From NCBI GenBank assembly GCA_019186985.1, contig JABARQ010000013.1, positions 214,176 to 278,175 of the forward strand: 64,000 nucleotides of DNA. Direction: 5' to 3'. This DNA comes from Prosthecobacter sp. GTDB lineage: Bacteria; Verrucomicrobiota; Verrucomicrobiia; Verrucomicrobiales; Verrucomicrobiaceae. Below, piece by piece: positions 6,865 through 15,581 of this stretch (the first letter of the stretch is position 1; each line of letters begins with the position of its first letter). The notes beneath the pieces are model-generated. The model did no database searches, was not told the origin of the DNA, and worked only from the letters and a program-made list of their open reading frames with translations. A program made the position numbers and the translations under genes.

Positions 6865-9348
6865 ATGAGCCCAGCCACGTCCCAGACGCCCATGTTTCGT
6901 CCCTTGTACACCCTGCCGCTGGCCGTGCTGGTCCTTGCCGCCGTCCCCTGCCTGCTGCCCGCGCAGAACGCGCCGCGGGCCGTCCCCGTCGAGGATGATG
7001 AGCGCCCCGTGCCAAAGGCCATTCCCGTGGGGCCGGGCGAAACCCGCCCCGCCCAGCCTGCGCGCCCGAGGGGGCCGGATGAAGACCTCTTTGAATATGC
7101 CACGCTCGCCTATGACCGGGGCGAGTGGAGCATGGCCTCCCAGTCCTTCGGGCAGTATCTCCAGACCTACCCCTCGGGCCGCCATGTGCCGGCCTCGCTG
7201 TTTCGCATCGGCGAGTGCTACATGAAGCTGGACCAGCTCAAGGTGGCTGAAACCTATTATGAAGAAGTGGTGAACCGCTACCCGAACAGCGAGGGCGCCC
7301 CTTCGGCGGCCTACCGTCTCGGCGCCATGCGCTTCAACGCCCGTGACTTTGACCAGTCGGCCCGCCTGTTCGCCCTTTGTGAATCCAAGAGCGCCCTGCC
7401 GCAGGTCCGGCTGGCGGCCAGCTTCAACAAGGCACGCGCCTACCAGATGCTTGGTGACACCAAGCGCCAGTCGGCCGCCCTGAACGCCGTGCTGGCGGTG
7501 AAGACGGACAATCCCTACCGCGAGGCGACCTTGCTCAGCCTGGGCACCCTTTACCTGGCCGAGGACAAGAAGGCGGAGGCGCTGCCGTTGTTCACCGAGC
7601 TGCTTCAGTCCAGCAAGGACAACGCCATCGTCTCCGAGGCGGCGGTGAAGGCGGCGGTGCTCCAGGCCGAGCTGGGCAGGCCGGAGGAGGCCGTGCCGCT
7701 TTTCGAACGTGCCCTCAAGCTGCCCGAAACCAGCGCGGCGAACCGCGGCATCGCCCTCGTCGGCGTCGTTCAGGCGCTGTTTGCCAAGGGTGACTACGAC
7801 GGTGTCATCAACAACTACAACGCCAACGCCGGCGTCCTGCCCGAGGGGGACACGCGGCCGAAGATGCTGCTCATGGTCGGCAACGCCTTCCGCATGAAGA
7901 AGAGCTATGCGCGCGCCGTTGAAACCTACCTGATGGTGGAGCAGGGCTCCGCAGGCACGGAGGCGGCGTTTGAGGCCGGCTACTGGAAGCTCTACTGCTT
8001 CTACCTCCTCGACGACAAGGACCTTGCCGAGTTCGCCACGGCCTTCATCACGAAGAACGCCGACAGTCATGCTGATCATGAGCTTCTCAACCTGGCGCGC
8101 CTGATCCGCGCCGACCATTACTTCAACCGCCAGAAGCATGCCGATGCGGCGGCCAGCTTTGCCGAGGTGAAGATGGAGAAGCTGCCGGCGAAGCTCCAGC
8201 CGGGCACGTTGTTCAACAAGGCCTGGGCCCTTGCCGAGGCCGGCCGGGCGCAGGACGCCATCCTGGCGTTCACCCAGTTCATCAATGAAAACCGCGGCCA
8301 TGAGCTCACCGCCAGGGCGCTGGCACGACGCGGCTTGGCCTACCGTGAGGCCAAGGATACGCTGAACGCCATGACCGACTTCAAGAAGGTCGCCGAGGAG
8401 CATCCCAATTCCGAGGCCGCCGAACTGGCCTATCTGCAGATGGGCCTCATCGCCTCCGAGCAGCGCGACTTCAAGGCCACCATCGCCGCCTTTGACCTGC
8501 TGGTGAAAAAGTTTCCCAGGAGCCCCGCCGCCGCCCAGGCCTGGTTTGGCATCGGCCGCGCCTACTACTCCCTCCAGCAGTGGGACGATGCCGTGAAGGC
8601 GCTCACGAAGGCCGTCGACACCGACCGCAAGACCTATCTGGACCAGGCCAGCCAGATGATCATCCAGGCCCAGTATGTTCAGCAGAACGTCGAGGCGCTG
8701 GGCAAGGCGATCGACGACTACCGCCGCGCCAATGCCGGCGGCAACATCCCGCCCAACGTGCTCACCTGGCTCGGCCTCACCTATTATAACCAAAAGAACT
8801 ACCCGCGTGCGGCCCAGTACCTTGCCATCGCCGCCACGCCGGACGCGCCCGAAAACACCGACCCGCGCGTCTGGAGCTACCTGGGAATGGCCTTCCTGGA
8901 GACCAGGGATTACGAAAGCAGCGTCAAGTCCACGGACCACTTCCTCAAGGTCACCCCCGACGGTGCTCCCAAGGCCCGGGGCCTTCTCACCAAGGGCAGG
9001 GCGCTGCTCGGTCTCGGCAAGTTTGACGAGGCCGAGGCGGTCGTGCAGGAAGGCCTGGCCTTCGCCAAGGACGGCAAGCCGCAGGCCCTTCTGCTCATCC
9101 TCCAGGGAGACATCCTCATGGCCCTCGGGGACAAGCTCGCCACCTCAGGACAGGGGGCCGCCGCAGGTTCGAAATACACGGCCGCCGCAGGCAAGTTCAT
9201 GATCCCCGCCCAGTTCTTTGACGATGACGAGATCACGCCCGAGTCCCTCGACAAGGCGGCCGTGGCGCTGGAGAAGAGCGGTCAGGCCGCCAAGGCGGGT
9301 GAATTCCGCAAGCTGTTGAAGGACAAATATCCGTCCTATTCACGCTGA
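6865..9348 (+). CDS. Exported tetratricopeptide-repeat protein
   Basis: 827 residues with an N-terminal signal peptide (hydrophobic core LAVLVLAAVPCLLPA) and then almost continuous TPR-type helical repeats: for example LFEYATLAYDRGEWSMASQS near residue 75, and later units with the W-LG-Y-A-P pattern such as WFGIGRAYYSLQQWDDAVKA and WLGLTYYNQKNYPRAAQYLA. The repeats probably form a long superhelical scaffold in the periplasm. The gene begins 6 bp after the ExbD-like gene, so it is likely the partner protein of that motor, comparable in position to the CpoB/YbgF TPR protein of Tol-Pal systems but three times longer. An alternative start at 6892 (MFRPLYTL) sits closer to the signal peptide. Confidence 0.88.
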   Translation: MSPATSQTPMFRPLYTLPLAVLVLAAVPCLLPAQNAPRAVPVEDDERPVPKAIPVGPGETRPAQPARPRGPDEDLFEYATLAYDRGEWSMASQSFGQYLQTYPSGRHVPASLFRIGECYMKLDQLKVAETYYEEVVNRYPNSEGAPSAAYRLGAMRFNARDFDQSARLFALCESKSALPQVRLAASFNKARAYQMLGDTKRQSAALNAVLAVKTDNPYREATLLSLGTLYLAEDKKAEALPLFTELLQSSKDNAIVSEAAVKAAVLQAELGRPEEAVPLFERALKLPETSAANRGIALVGVVQALFAKGDYDGVINNYNANAGVLPEGDTRPKMLLMVGNAFRMKKSYARAVETYLMVEQGSAGTEAAFEAGYWKLYCFYLLDDKDLAEFATAFITKNADSHADHELLNLARLIRADHYFNRQKHADAAASFAEVKMEKLPAKLQPGTLFNKAWALAEAGRAQDAILAFTQFINENRGHELTARALARRGLAYREAKDTLNAMTDFKKVAEEHPNSEAAELAYLQMGLIASEQRDFKATIAAFDLLVKKFPRSPAAAQAWFGIGRAYYSLQQWDDAVKALTKAVDTDRKTYLDQASQMIIQAQYVQQNVEALGKAIDDYRRANAGGNIPPNVLTWLGLTYYNQKNYPRAAQYLAIAATPDAPENTDPRVWSYLGMAFLETRDYESSVKSTDHFLKVTPDGAPKARGLLTKGRALLGLGKFDEAEAVVQEGLAFAKDGKPQALLLILQGDILMALGDKLATSGQGAAAGSKYTAAAGKFMIPAQFFDDDEITPESLDKAAVALEKSGQAAKAGEFRKLLKDKYPSYSR

Positions 9349-9479
9349 GCCCTGGGCCTGCGTCGGGAGAATGGGTGGGCCTTTGTCAGGCTGAAAAAGA
9401 TGGAAAGACCCGTGTTTCAGGCAAGGTAGTCCTTCCTGGCGCACACCCGTCCCCGCGCCTTCACGAAGCATCCCCCCCA

Positions 9480-11804
9480 ATGTTTTCGACCCGATCCCAA
9501 TTCCTGTTCCTGGGCGGACTCCTGTTCCTGGAGCCCGTGTCGGCTGCTCCCGCCGAGCATCCCGGCAAGCCCTTGTATCAAAAGCTCTGCGCCGACTGCC
9601 ATGGCGACCGCGGCCAGGGCGTGGAGGATGAATACGACGAGCCGCTGACCGGTGAAAAGAGCGTTGAGGCGCTCGCCCGCCAGATCGACCGCACGATGCC
9701 CGAGGATGACCCGGACAAGACCACGCCCGGGGATTCCAGGCTCATCGCCGAGTACATCCACGACGCCTTCTATTCGCCCGAGGCCCAGGCTCGCAGCAAC
9801 CCGCCGACCAGGGACCTTGCGCGCCTCACGACGGAGCAGTTCCGCAACAGCGTCATGGATGTCATCGGGCGCTTCCGAATGGGGCCCGGCTTCGACCGTC
9901 CCGTCGGAACCGAGCAGGGCCTGAAGGCCGCCTACCGCGGAGTCGAGCTTCCCAAGCCTGGCGAGAAGCCCGTGGACACCACGCCGAAGCAGGGCATCAA
10001 GGCCAAGCGGCCTAACAAAACCATCGAAAGGGTCGAGCCTGCGGTCTCCTTCCACTGGGGGCCGGACAGCCCGGTGAAGGAGACGCTGGAGGCCGAGCAG
10101 TTTCAGAACCGCTTCGACGGCTGCGTCGTCGCCCGCGAGACAGGCCTTTACGAGTTTGCCGTGAAGTCGGAAAACGGCTTCCGCCTGTGGATCAACGACA
10201 CTTCCGAGGGCGATGCGCTGATCGACGGCTGGGTGAGCGCCGGGCCGGAGGTTCGCGAGGAGAAGAGGACGATTTATCTCGTCGGCGGACGCGCCTACCG
10301 GCTGGTGCTGGAGCACTTCAAGTTCAAGGAGAAGTCATCCTCCATCGAGCTGTGGTGGAAGCCGCCGCATGGCGTCAGGGAGATCATCCCCGCCGGCGCC
10401 CTGCGCACGGACCGGCCGCGCGAGCTGATGATCGTGAACACCGAGTTTCCCGCCGATGACAGCAGCGGCGGTTATCCGCGTGGCACGACGATCTCCAAGG
10501 ACTGGGACCAGGCGGTGACCGACGCCGCCATCGCCGCAGCCGAGCACGTGGTGGCCAACGTCGACGAACTTGCCCAGACCAAGCCCGGGGCAGCGGACCG
10601 GACGGAGAAGCTGCACAGGCTTGCCGAGGCCTTTGTGGAGGCCGCCTTCCGCCGTCCCCCTGGCGACGACTTGAAAAGGCTGCTGATCGAGCCGCAGTTC
10701 AAGGCCGCGAAGACGCCGGAGACGGCGGTGAAACGCGTGGTGATGCTGGCGCTCAAGTCACCGCAGTTTCTCTATCCCGGCCTGCCCGGGGACGGGCCGT
10801 CGGATGATTATGACAGGGCTGCCAGCCTGGCGCTGACGCTTTGGGACTCCATTCCTGACAGGAAGCTCCTGCAGGCGGCGGCCCAGGGAAGGCTGCGCAC
10901 CCGCGACCAGGTTCGCGCCGAGGCCTCCCGCATGCTGGCCGACGCCCGTGCGAAGGCCAAGCTGCACGGCTTTTTCCACCACTGGCTGGAACTCGAGCGC
11001 GCCGAGGCCACGAGCAAGGATCCCAAGGCCTTCCCCGACTTCACGCCTGAACTTCTCGCCGACCTGCGCGAGTCGCTGTTCCAGTTCATCGACGAGGTCG
11101 TGTGGAACGGAAAGTCAGACTACCGCGAGCTCCTGCAGGCGGACTATCTCCTGCTCAACGAGCGCCTTGGCAGGTTTTACGGCAGGCCGGTCGCCGGTGA
11201 GGCCTTCCAGCGCGTCGCCTTCGACCCGAAGCAGCGCGCCGGGGTGGTCACGCATCCCTACCTGCTTGCCTCGCTGGCCTATTCAAGGCAGTCCTCGCCG
11301 GTGCACCGCGGAGTCTTCCTCACCCGCAACATCGTCGGCATGTCGCTCAAGCCGCCGAAGAAGGCGGTGGTGTTCGAGGACAGCCACTTCAACCCGAAGC
11401 TCACCATGCGCGAGAAGATCACGGAGCTGACCCGCAGCGGCGCCTGCATGAGCTGCCACAGCATGATCAACCCCCTCGGCTTCAGCCTGGAAAACTTCGA
11501 CGCCGTGGGGCGCTGGCGCACGAAGGACAACAACAAGCCTGTCAATCCGGTGAGCGAGTTCACCACGCATGAGGGCCAGCTGGTCCGGCTCAGCGGCCCG
11601 CGTGACATCGTCAACTATGTCTCCGGCAACCCCGGCGGCCACCGCGCCTTCATCCGCCACCTTTTCCACCACCTGGTCAAGCAGGAGCCTGGCGCCTATG
11701 GAGCCGCCACGCTCGACACGCTCCAGAAGGATTTTGCGGCGAACCAGTGCAGCATCCAGAGGCTGATGACCGAGATCGCCCTTGTGGCGGCGGAGGTGAA
11801 GTGA
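9480..11804 (+). CDS. DUF1592/DUF1588-type cytochrome c protein with PA14 domain
   Basis: 774 residues with a signal peptide (FLFLGGLLFLEPVSAAPA). A heme-attachment motif CADCH is at residues 37-41 in an N-terminal cytochrome c domain. Residues about 195-300 resemble a PA14 beta-barrel (AVKSENGFRLWIND, GRAYRLVLEHFKFK, IELWWKPP), a carbohydrate-binding-type fold. The C-terminal half carries the DUF1592/DUF1588/DUF1585 signature, including GACMSCHSMINPLGFSLENF near residue 655, with a second CxxCH. ATG 9480 is chosen because it directly precedes the signal peptide; the frame is open further upstream. Such proteins are common in Planctomycetes and Verrucomicrobia beside DUF1552 genes; the function is unproven, probably extracytoplasmic redox or polysaccharide handling. 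Confidence 0.88.
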   Translation: MFSTRSQFLFLGGLLFLEPVSAAPAEHPGKPLYQKLCADCHGDRGQGVEDEYDEPLTGEKSVEALARQIDRTMPEDDPDKTTPGDSRLIAEYIHDAFYSPEAQARSNPPTRDLARLTTEQFRNSVMDVIGRFRMGPGFDRPVGTEQGLKAAYRGVELPKPGEKPVDTTPKQGIKAKRPNKTIERVEPAVSFHWGPDSPVKETLEAEQFQNRFDGCVVARETGLYEFAVKSENGFRLWINDTSEGDALIDGWVSAGPEVREEKRTIYLVGGRAYRLVLEHFKFKEKSSSIELWWKPPHGVREIIPAGALRTDRPRELMIVNTEFPADDSSGGYPRGTTISKDWDQAVTDAAIAAAEHVVANVDELAQTKPGAADRTEKLHRLAEAFVEAAFRRPPGDDLKRLLIEPQFKAAKTPETAVKRVVMLALKSPQFLYPGLPGDGPSDDYDRAASLALTLWDSIPDRKLLQAAAQGRLRTRDQVRAEASRMLADARAKAKLHGFFHHWLELERAEATSKDPKAFPDFTPELLADLRESLFQFIDEVVWNGKSDYRELLQADYLLLNERLGRFYGRPVAGEAFQRVAFDPKQRAGVVTHPYLLASLAYSRQSSPVHRGVFLTRNIVGMSLKPPKKAVVFEDSHFNPKLTMREKITELTRSGACMSCHSMINPLGFSLENFDAVGRWRTKDNNKPVNPVSEFTTHEGQLVRLSGPRDIVNYVSGNPGGHRAFIRHLFHHLVKQEPGAYGAATLDTLQKDFAANQCSIQRLMTEIALVAAEVK

Positions 11805-11864
11805 GGCGCGTGCCGCAAGCCGCGGCGTTCAGCGTGAATCAACGATGTGGCTGAACAGGCAGGA

Positions 11865-11891
11865 GCCGGGCAGGCATGAACCTGTCCCGGC
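11865..11891. terminator. Possible bidirectional hairpin between convergent genes
   Basis: An inverted repeat pairs GCCGGGCAGG (11865-11874) with CCTGTCCCGGC (11881-11891), a 10-bp GC-rich stem with one bulged base and a 6-base loop. It lies midway between the stops of the DUF1592 gene and the convergent ammonium transporter gene. There is no clear T-run, so intrinsic termination is only a suggestion. Confidence 0.35.
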
Positions 11892-11934
11892 CTCTCCCGG
11901 TGTTCCGGACGGCAGCCCCGAGGACTGCCTGGCT

Positions 11935-13278
11935 TCAGGCGTTGTAGCCGGACTCGCCATGTTCGGCGAGGTCGAGCCCCTGGTTCTCCTGGTCGGCGTC
12001 AACGCGCAGGCCGATGGTCATGGCGATGAGCTTCAGCAGCACGAAGCTGACGATGCCGGAAAGCAGGATGGTGTAGAGCGATGCGAGCAGCTGGGTGACG
12101 AGCTGGCCGCCCATGGTCACGCCCTCGGCGTAGCCCTGGCCGCCGAACGCGGGGGAGGCGAAGATGGCGACGAGCACCGTGCCGACGAAGCCGCCGACGC
12201 CATGCACGCCGAAGACATCGAGGGAGTCGTCATACTTGAAGGCCTGCTTCACCTTCGCGCAGAAGAGCCAGCAGACAAGAGCGCTCAGGCCGCCGATGCA
12301 GATCGCGCCCACCGGGCCGACCTTGCCGGATGCGGGGGTGATGGCGGCAAGCCCGGCGATTGAGCCTGTGGCGATGCCGAGCGCGCTGGGCTTGCCGACC
12401 TTGATCTTCTCAATGAGCGACCAGACGACGCAGGCGGCGCTGGCGGACAGGTGCGTGACCACCACGGTCATCGCGGCGCTGCCATTGGCGGCCACCTGGC
12501 TGCCGCCGTTGAAGCCGAACCAGCCCACCCAGAGCATGCCGGCCCCGGCGATGGTGAAGGGCAGGTTGTGCGGCATCATCGGCGTGTGAGGATGGCCGCG
12601 GCGCGGGCCGACCATGATGCAGGCCACCAGGGCGGCGACCCCTGCGGTGATGTGCACCACGATGCCTCCCGCGAGGTCGATGACGTTGGTCAGGCCGAAG
12701 AACTCCATCCTGTGCCACACTCCCCAGCAGGTGGGCGCATAGACGAGCAGGCTCCAGAAGATGCTGAACACCATGACCGCGCTGAACTTCATGCGCTCCG
12801 CAAAGGCGCCGATGAAGAGGCCGGGTGTGATGAGAAAGAACATCATCTGGTAGGCGAACCAAAGCGGTTCCGGAATGTTGGGATAGGCCGCATAGGTGCT
12901 GGCCGGAGTGACGCCCCTGAGGAAGGACTTGCCCAGCGTGCCGATGAAGCCGCTGTCGCCCGTGAAGCTGAGCGAGTAGCCGCAGGCCAGCCAGACCAGG
13001 CTGAGGACGGCCGTCAGCGCGAAGCACTGCATGAAGATGGAAAGCACGTTCTTGGAGCGCACGAGGCCGGCGTAGAAGAGCGCAAGGCCGGGGATCATCA
13101 TGAACAGCACGAGGGCCGTCGAGGTGAGCAGCCAGGCGGTGTCACCGCTCTGGAGGGTGGAGGGGGCTGTTTCGGCGGCGTGCAACGACGAGGTGACGGA
13201 GGCACAGCAAAGCGCGGCGCACACCGCAAAGAACGGCGTGGCGCCACGCCCGCGACGCAGGAGCGCAGGGTGGGTCAT
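11935..13278 (-). CDS. amt: Ammonium transporter (Amt family)
   Basis: 447 residues from ATG 13278. A leader peptide (FFAVCAALCCASVTSSLHA) is followed by the Amt/AmtB fold: STALVLFMMIPGLALFYAGL (first helix), the gate region YQMMFFLITPGLFIGAFAER, and the two pore histidines in DLAGGIVVHITAG and VFGVHGVGGFVGT. The C-terminal tail (GLRVDADQENQGLDLAEHGE) is the regulatory tail that contacts PII proteins. No glnK gene is adjacent, unlike in many bacteria. A near-consensus sigma-54 promoter lies about 76 bp upstream, fitting nitrogen regulation. The gene is inserted, in reverse orientation, between the DUF1592 and DUF1552 genes. Confidence 0.95.
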   Translation of the reverse strand: MTHPALLRRGRGATPFFAVCAALCCASVTSSLHAAETAPSTLQSGDTAWLLTSTALVLFMMIPGLALFYAGLVRSKNVLSIFMQCFALTAVLSLVWLACGYSLSFTGDSGFIGTLGKSFLRGVTPASTYAAYPNIPEPLWFAYQMMFFLITPGLFIGAFAERMKFSAVMVFSIFWSLLVYAPTCWGVWHRMEFFGLTNVIDLAGGIVVHITAGVAALVACIMVGPRRGHPHTPMMPHNLPFTIAGAGMLWVGWFGFNGGSQVAANGSAAMTVVVTHLSASAACVVWSLIEKIKVGKPSALGIATGSIAGLAAITPASGKVGPVGAICIGGLSALVCWLFCAKVKQAFKYDDSLDVFGVHGVGGFVGTVLVAIFASPAFGGQGYAEGVTMGGQLVTQLLASLYTILLSGIVSFVLLKLIAMTIGLRVDADQENQGLDLAEHGESGYNA

Positions 13279-13722
13279 GGTTGGTTGGGAATGTGGTTGG
13301 TTGCTTGAGCCGCTGCAGTGGGTGGTCTGCAACGTCTCGAATCGATCTCAAGCAGCAGGTGTCGTGCCAGTTTTTTAGACTTTTCAGGACTGCTGTTTCG
13401 GCACCGTCGCCTGCTTGAATGCTTTTCCGCACCTGCTGACGATCAATCCCCGGATCCAGAACCCATTTCTCACTTCAGCTTGCGCCAGTGATGGCCTTCG
13501 CCAGCAAGGCGGCGGCGGATGTGACTGCTGACCGCATGCGGGTTTCTGCAACGGAGCTGGTCATGATGCCAAGGAGGCAAAGGGCGGTGCCGGAAGGCTG
13601 GGGAAGGGAAGGCATGATCTGTAGTCTGCCGGATCAAGCTTCATTGCCCGGCGAAGGACGGAACCGGGTCATGATTTGACGCAAGACGCCTGCGTGGCAG
13701 ACGTAGCCTAACCATCCCCCCC
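13279..13722. other. Intergenic region upstream of amt and the DUF1552 gene
   Basis: 444 bp between divergent genes. It holds the sigma-54 promoter described separately and two GCACC half-sites (near 13402 and 13430) that could be part of enhancer sites, though no complete NtrC-type palindrome is visible. A short frame of 63 codons at 13488-13679 has no recognisable features and is not called. Confidence 0.5.
13354..13369 (-). promoter_or_regulatory. Candidate sigma-54 promoter of amt
   Basis: On the reverse strand the sequence reads TGGCACGACACCTGCT. Against the sigma-54 consensus TGGCACG-N4-TTGCW every fixed base matches except one (C for the first T of TTGC), and the GG and GC dinucleotides have the required spacing. 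Transcription would begin near 13343, giving an untranslated leader of about 65 nt. Ammonium transporters are classic sigma-54/NtrC targets, so position and biology agree. Confidence 0.6.
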
Positions 13723-15039
13723 ATGAAGCATCTCGACCGCCGCCAGTTCCTGCGTGACCTCGGCATCTCCGCCGCAGCCCTCCCGTTTCTTTCCGGCCTG
13801 CCCAGCATCACCGGGGCGCCTGCTCCCCAGAAGCGCCAGCGGCTGGTCATCATGTTCTCGCCCAACGGCACCCTGCCGGACGAGTTCTGGCCGGACCAGG
13901 AGGGCAGGGAGTTCAGCTTCAAGTCGATCCTCCAGCCTCTTGAGCCCTTCAGAAAGCAGATGCTCATCCTGCACGGCATCGCCAACAAGGTGCGGGGTGA
14001 CGGTGACAGCCACATGCGCGGCATGAGCTGCCTGCTGACCTGTGACGAGCTCATGAAGGGCAACATCATGGGCGGCGGCGGAAATCCGGCGGGCTGGGCC
14101 AGCAACATTTCCATCGACCAGGAGATCAAGAACTTCCTCCAGTCCCGCAAGGAGACGAAGACCCGCTTTGGCTCCCTGGAGTTTGGAGTGGCCGTGCCTG
14201 ACCGTGCCGATCCCTGGACGCGCATGAGCTACGCCGGGCCCAACCAGCCCGTCGCCCCCATCGACGACCCGCATCAGGTGCTGAAGAAGGTGTATGGAAA
14301 GATGAAGGACAAGGAGAGCCTGGTCAGCATCCTGGATGACGTGCGCGAGGACCTGAAGCGTGTCTCCTCGAGGCTCAGCGCCCGTGACAAGGTCCTTCTG
14401 GACCAGCACATGACCCTGGTCCGCAGCCTGGAGCAGGATCTGGCGGAAGCCGACAAGGCCGGCAGCCTCACCCATCCCGTGCCGGCCGTCGACCCCAGCA
14501 TTGAGCTGGTGAACGACAACACGCCGCAGATCAGCCGGATCCAGATCGACCTCCTGGTGAACGCCCTGTCCAATGACATGGCCCGCGTGGCCACGCTTCA
14601 ATACATGCGCAGCGTTGGCATGGCCCAGATGCGCTGGCTGGGGGTGGAGGAGGGGCATCACAGCCTTTCCCATGATCCGGACGACAAGAAGGACAGCTAC
14701 GAGAAGCTGAGAAAGATCAACACCTGGTTCGCCGGTGAGTTCGCTTATCTGGCGAAGCGGCTGAGCGAAACTCCCGAGCCCGCCGGAGACGGCTCCATGC
14801 TCGACAACACCCTGCTGGTCTGGACCAACGAGCTGGGGAAGGGCAACACGCACACCCTGGACAACATCCCCCATGTGATGATCGGCGGCGGATTTGGCTT
14901 CAAGATGGGCCGTAGCCTGAAGTTCGACAAGGCGGCTCACAACCGGCTTTGGATGTCCGTTGCCGGAGCGATGGGGCATGAGTTGAAAACCTTTGGCAAG
15001 GCGGAGCTGTGTCAGGGGGGAGCGCTCAATCTCGCCTGA
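13723..15039 (+). CDS. DUF1552 family protein, Tat signal
   Basis: 438 residues. The N-terminus carries a twin-arginine motif (DRRQFLRDLG, residues 5-14) and a hydrophobic region ending near ITGAPAP, so the protein is probably exported folded. The body matches DUF1552: RLVIMFSPNGTLPDEFWP at the start, MLILHGIANKVRGDGDSHMR, and near the end TLLVWTNELGKGNTHTLDNI. These proteins look related to sulfatase- or alkaline-phosphatase-fold DUF1501 proteins, but the biochemical function is unknown. DUF1552 genes usually sit next to DUF1592 genes; here that partner is at 9480-11804, beyond the amt gene. Confidence 0.9.
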   Translation: MKHLDRRQFLRDLGISAAALPFLSGLPSITGAPAPQKRQRLVIMFSPNGTLPDEFWPDQEGREFSFKSILQPLEPFRKQMLILHGIANKVRGDGDSHMRGMSCLLTCDELMKGNIMGGGGNPAGWASNISIDQEIKNFLQSRKETKTRFGSLEFGVAVPDRADPWTRMSYAGPNQPVAPIDDPHQVLKKVYGKMKDKESLVSILDDVREDLKRVSSRLSARDKVLLDQHMTLVRSLEQDLAEADKAGSLTHPVPAVDPSIELVNDNTPQISRIQIDLLVNALSNDMARVATLQYMRSVGMAQMRWLGVEEGHHSLSHDPDDKKDSYEKLRKINTWFAGEFAYLAKRLSETPEPAGDGSMLDNTLLVWTNELGKGNTHTLDNIPHVMIGGGFGFKMGRSLKFDKAAHNRLWMSVAGAMGHELKTFGKAELCQGGALNLA

Positions 15040-15581
15040 AAAGGTGATTGTTATCAAATCTGAGATGCAATAATGATTCCGGTGTCGGAACCGCCCTGGA
15101 AAAGCAGGAAAGTGCCCCCTTCCGTCCTGCCTGCCGCCCCACTGATTTGAAGGGGTAAGCGGCTCATTTTCAGAGGCTCAAGAGACTAGGAATCCTTTGT
15201 GTGCCTGGGTTATTAAATTTGCGTGCCAAAGAGTTTTTTTTCTTGGCTAAAAAGGCGCGGCCGTGTTTACATCGCCATCTCAACCTTAAAAGTGGCCAAC
15301 CATCACGTCATCAACCAACCATGCCTTGCCAGGATCGATGATCCGTTGTCATCTTCCGCATGTTGTTGCGACGTTTTTTGTTACGCCTTGATTATCAAGC
15401 GAATATGAGAACGAATAACCAACTTTCCGACTTCGTGACAAGCCGCCCGCCGATTGATGAAGGCAGGCGGGTTTGCCGTGTTTTGTGCCGGTTGGCTTAT
15501 TTTTCGAATAATCAGTAACTTTTTCTCCTTCCGAAGAAACACCCACTTTTTCACTCAGGTTTTAAATCGAATTTTCTCCCT
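15040..15581. other. AT-rich leader upstream of the giant gene
   Basis: 542 bp without a credible gene, clearly richer in A/T than its surroundings, with several T-runs (near 15234, 15498, 15520). A possible hairpin pairs CCCGCC (15446-15451) with GGCGGG (15466-15471) followed by TTT. Two short frames (15223-15408 plus, 15349-15546 minus) show no family features. The likely role is promoter and 5' leader of the 19.9-kb gene; no confident -35/-10 pair could be assigned. Confidence 0.5.

Noticed and set aside
6235..8940. Minus-strand frame of 901 codons across the ExbB/ExbD/TPR genes
   Set aside because: Antisense shadow; the plus strand has clear domains, and the minus product is low-complexity Gly/Leu/His-rich.
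13402..13434. Two GCACC half-sites as a possible NtrC enhancer
   Set aside because: No matching GGTGC half at the right spacing, so the pair does not form the expected palindrome.
15223..15408. 61-codon plus-strand frame in the AT-rich leader
   Set aside because: No family features, and base composition alone explains it; not strong enough to call a small gene.
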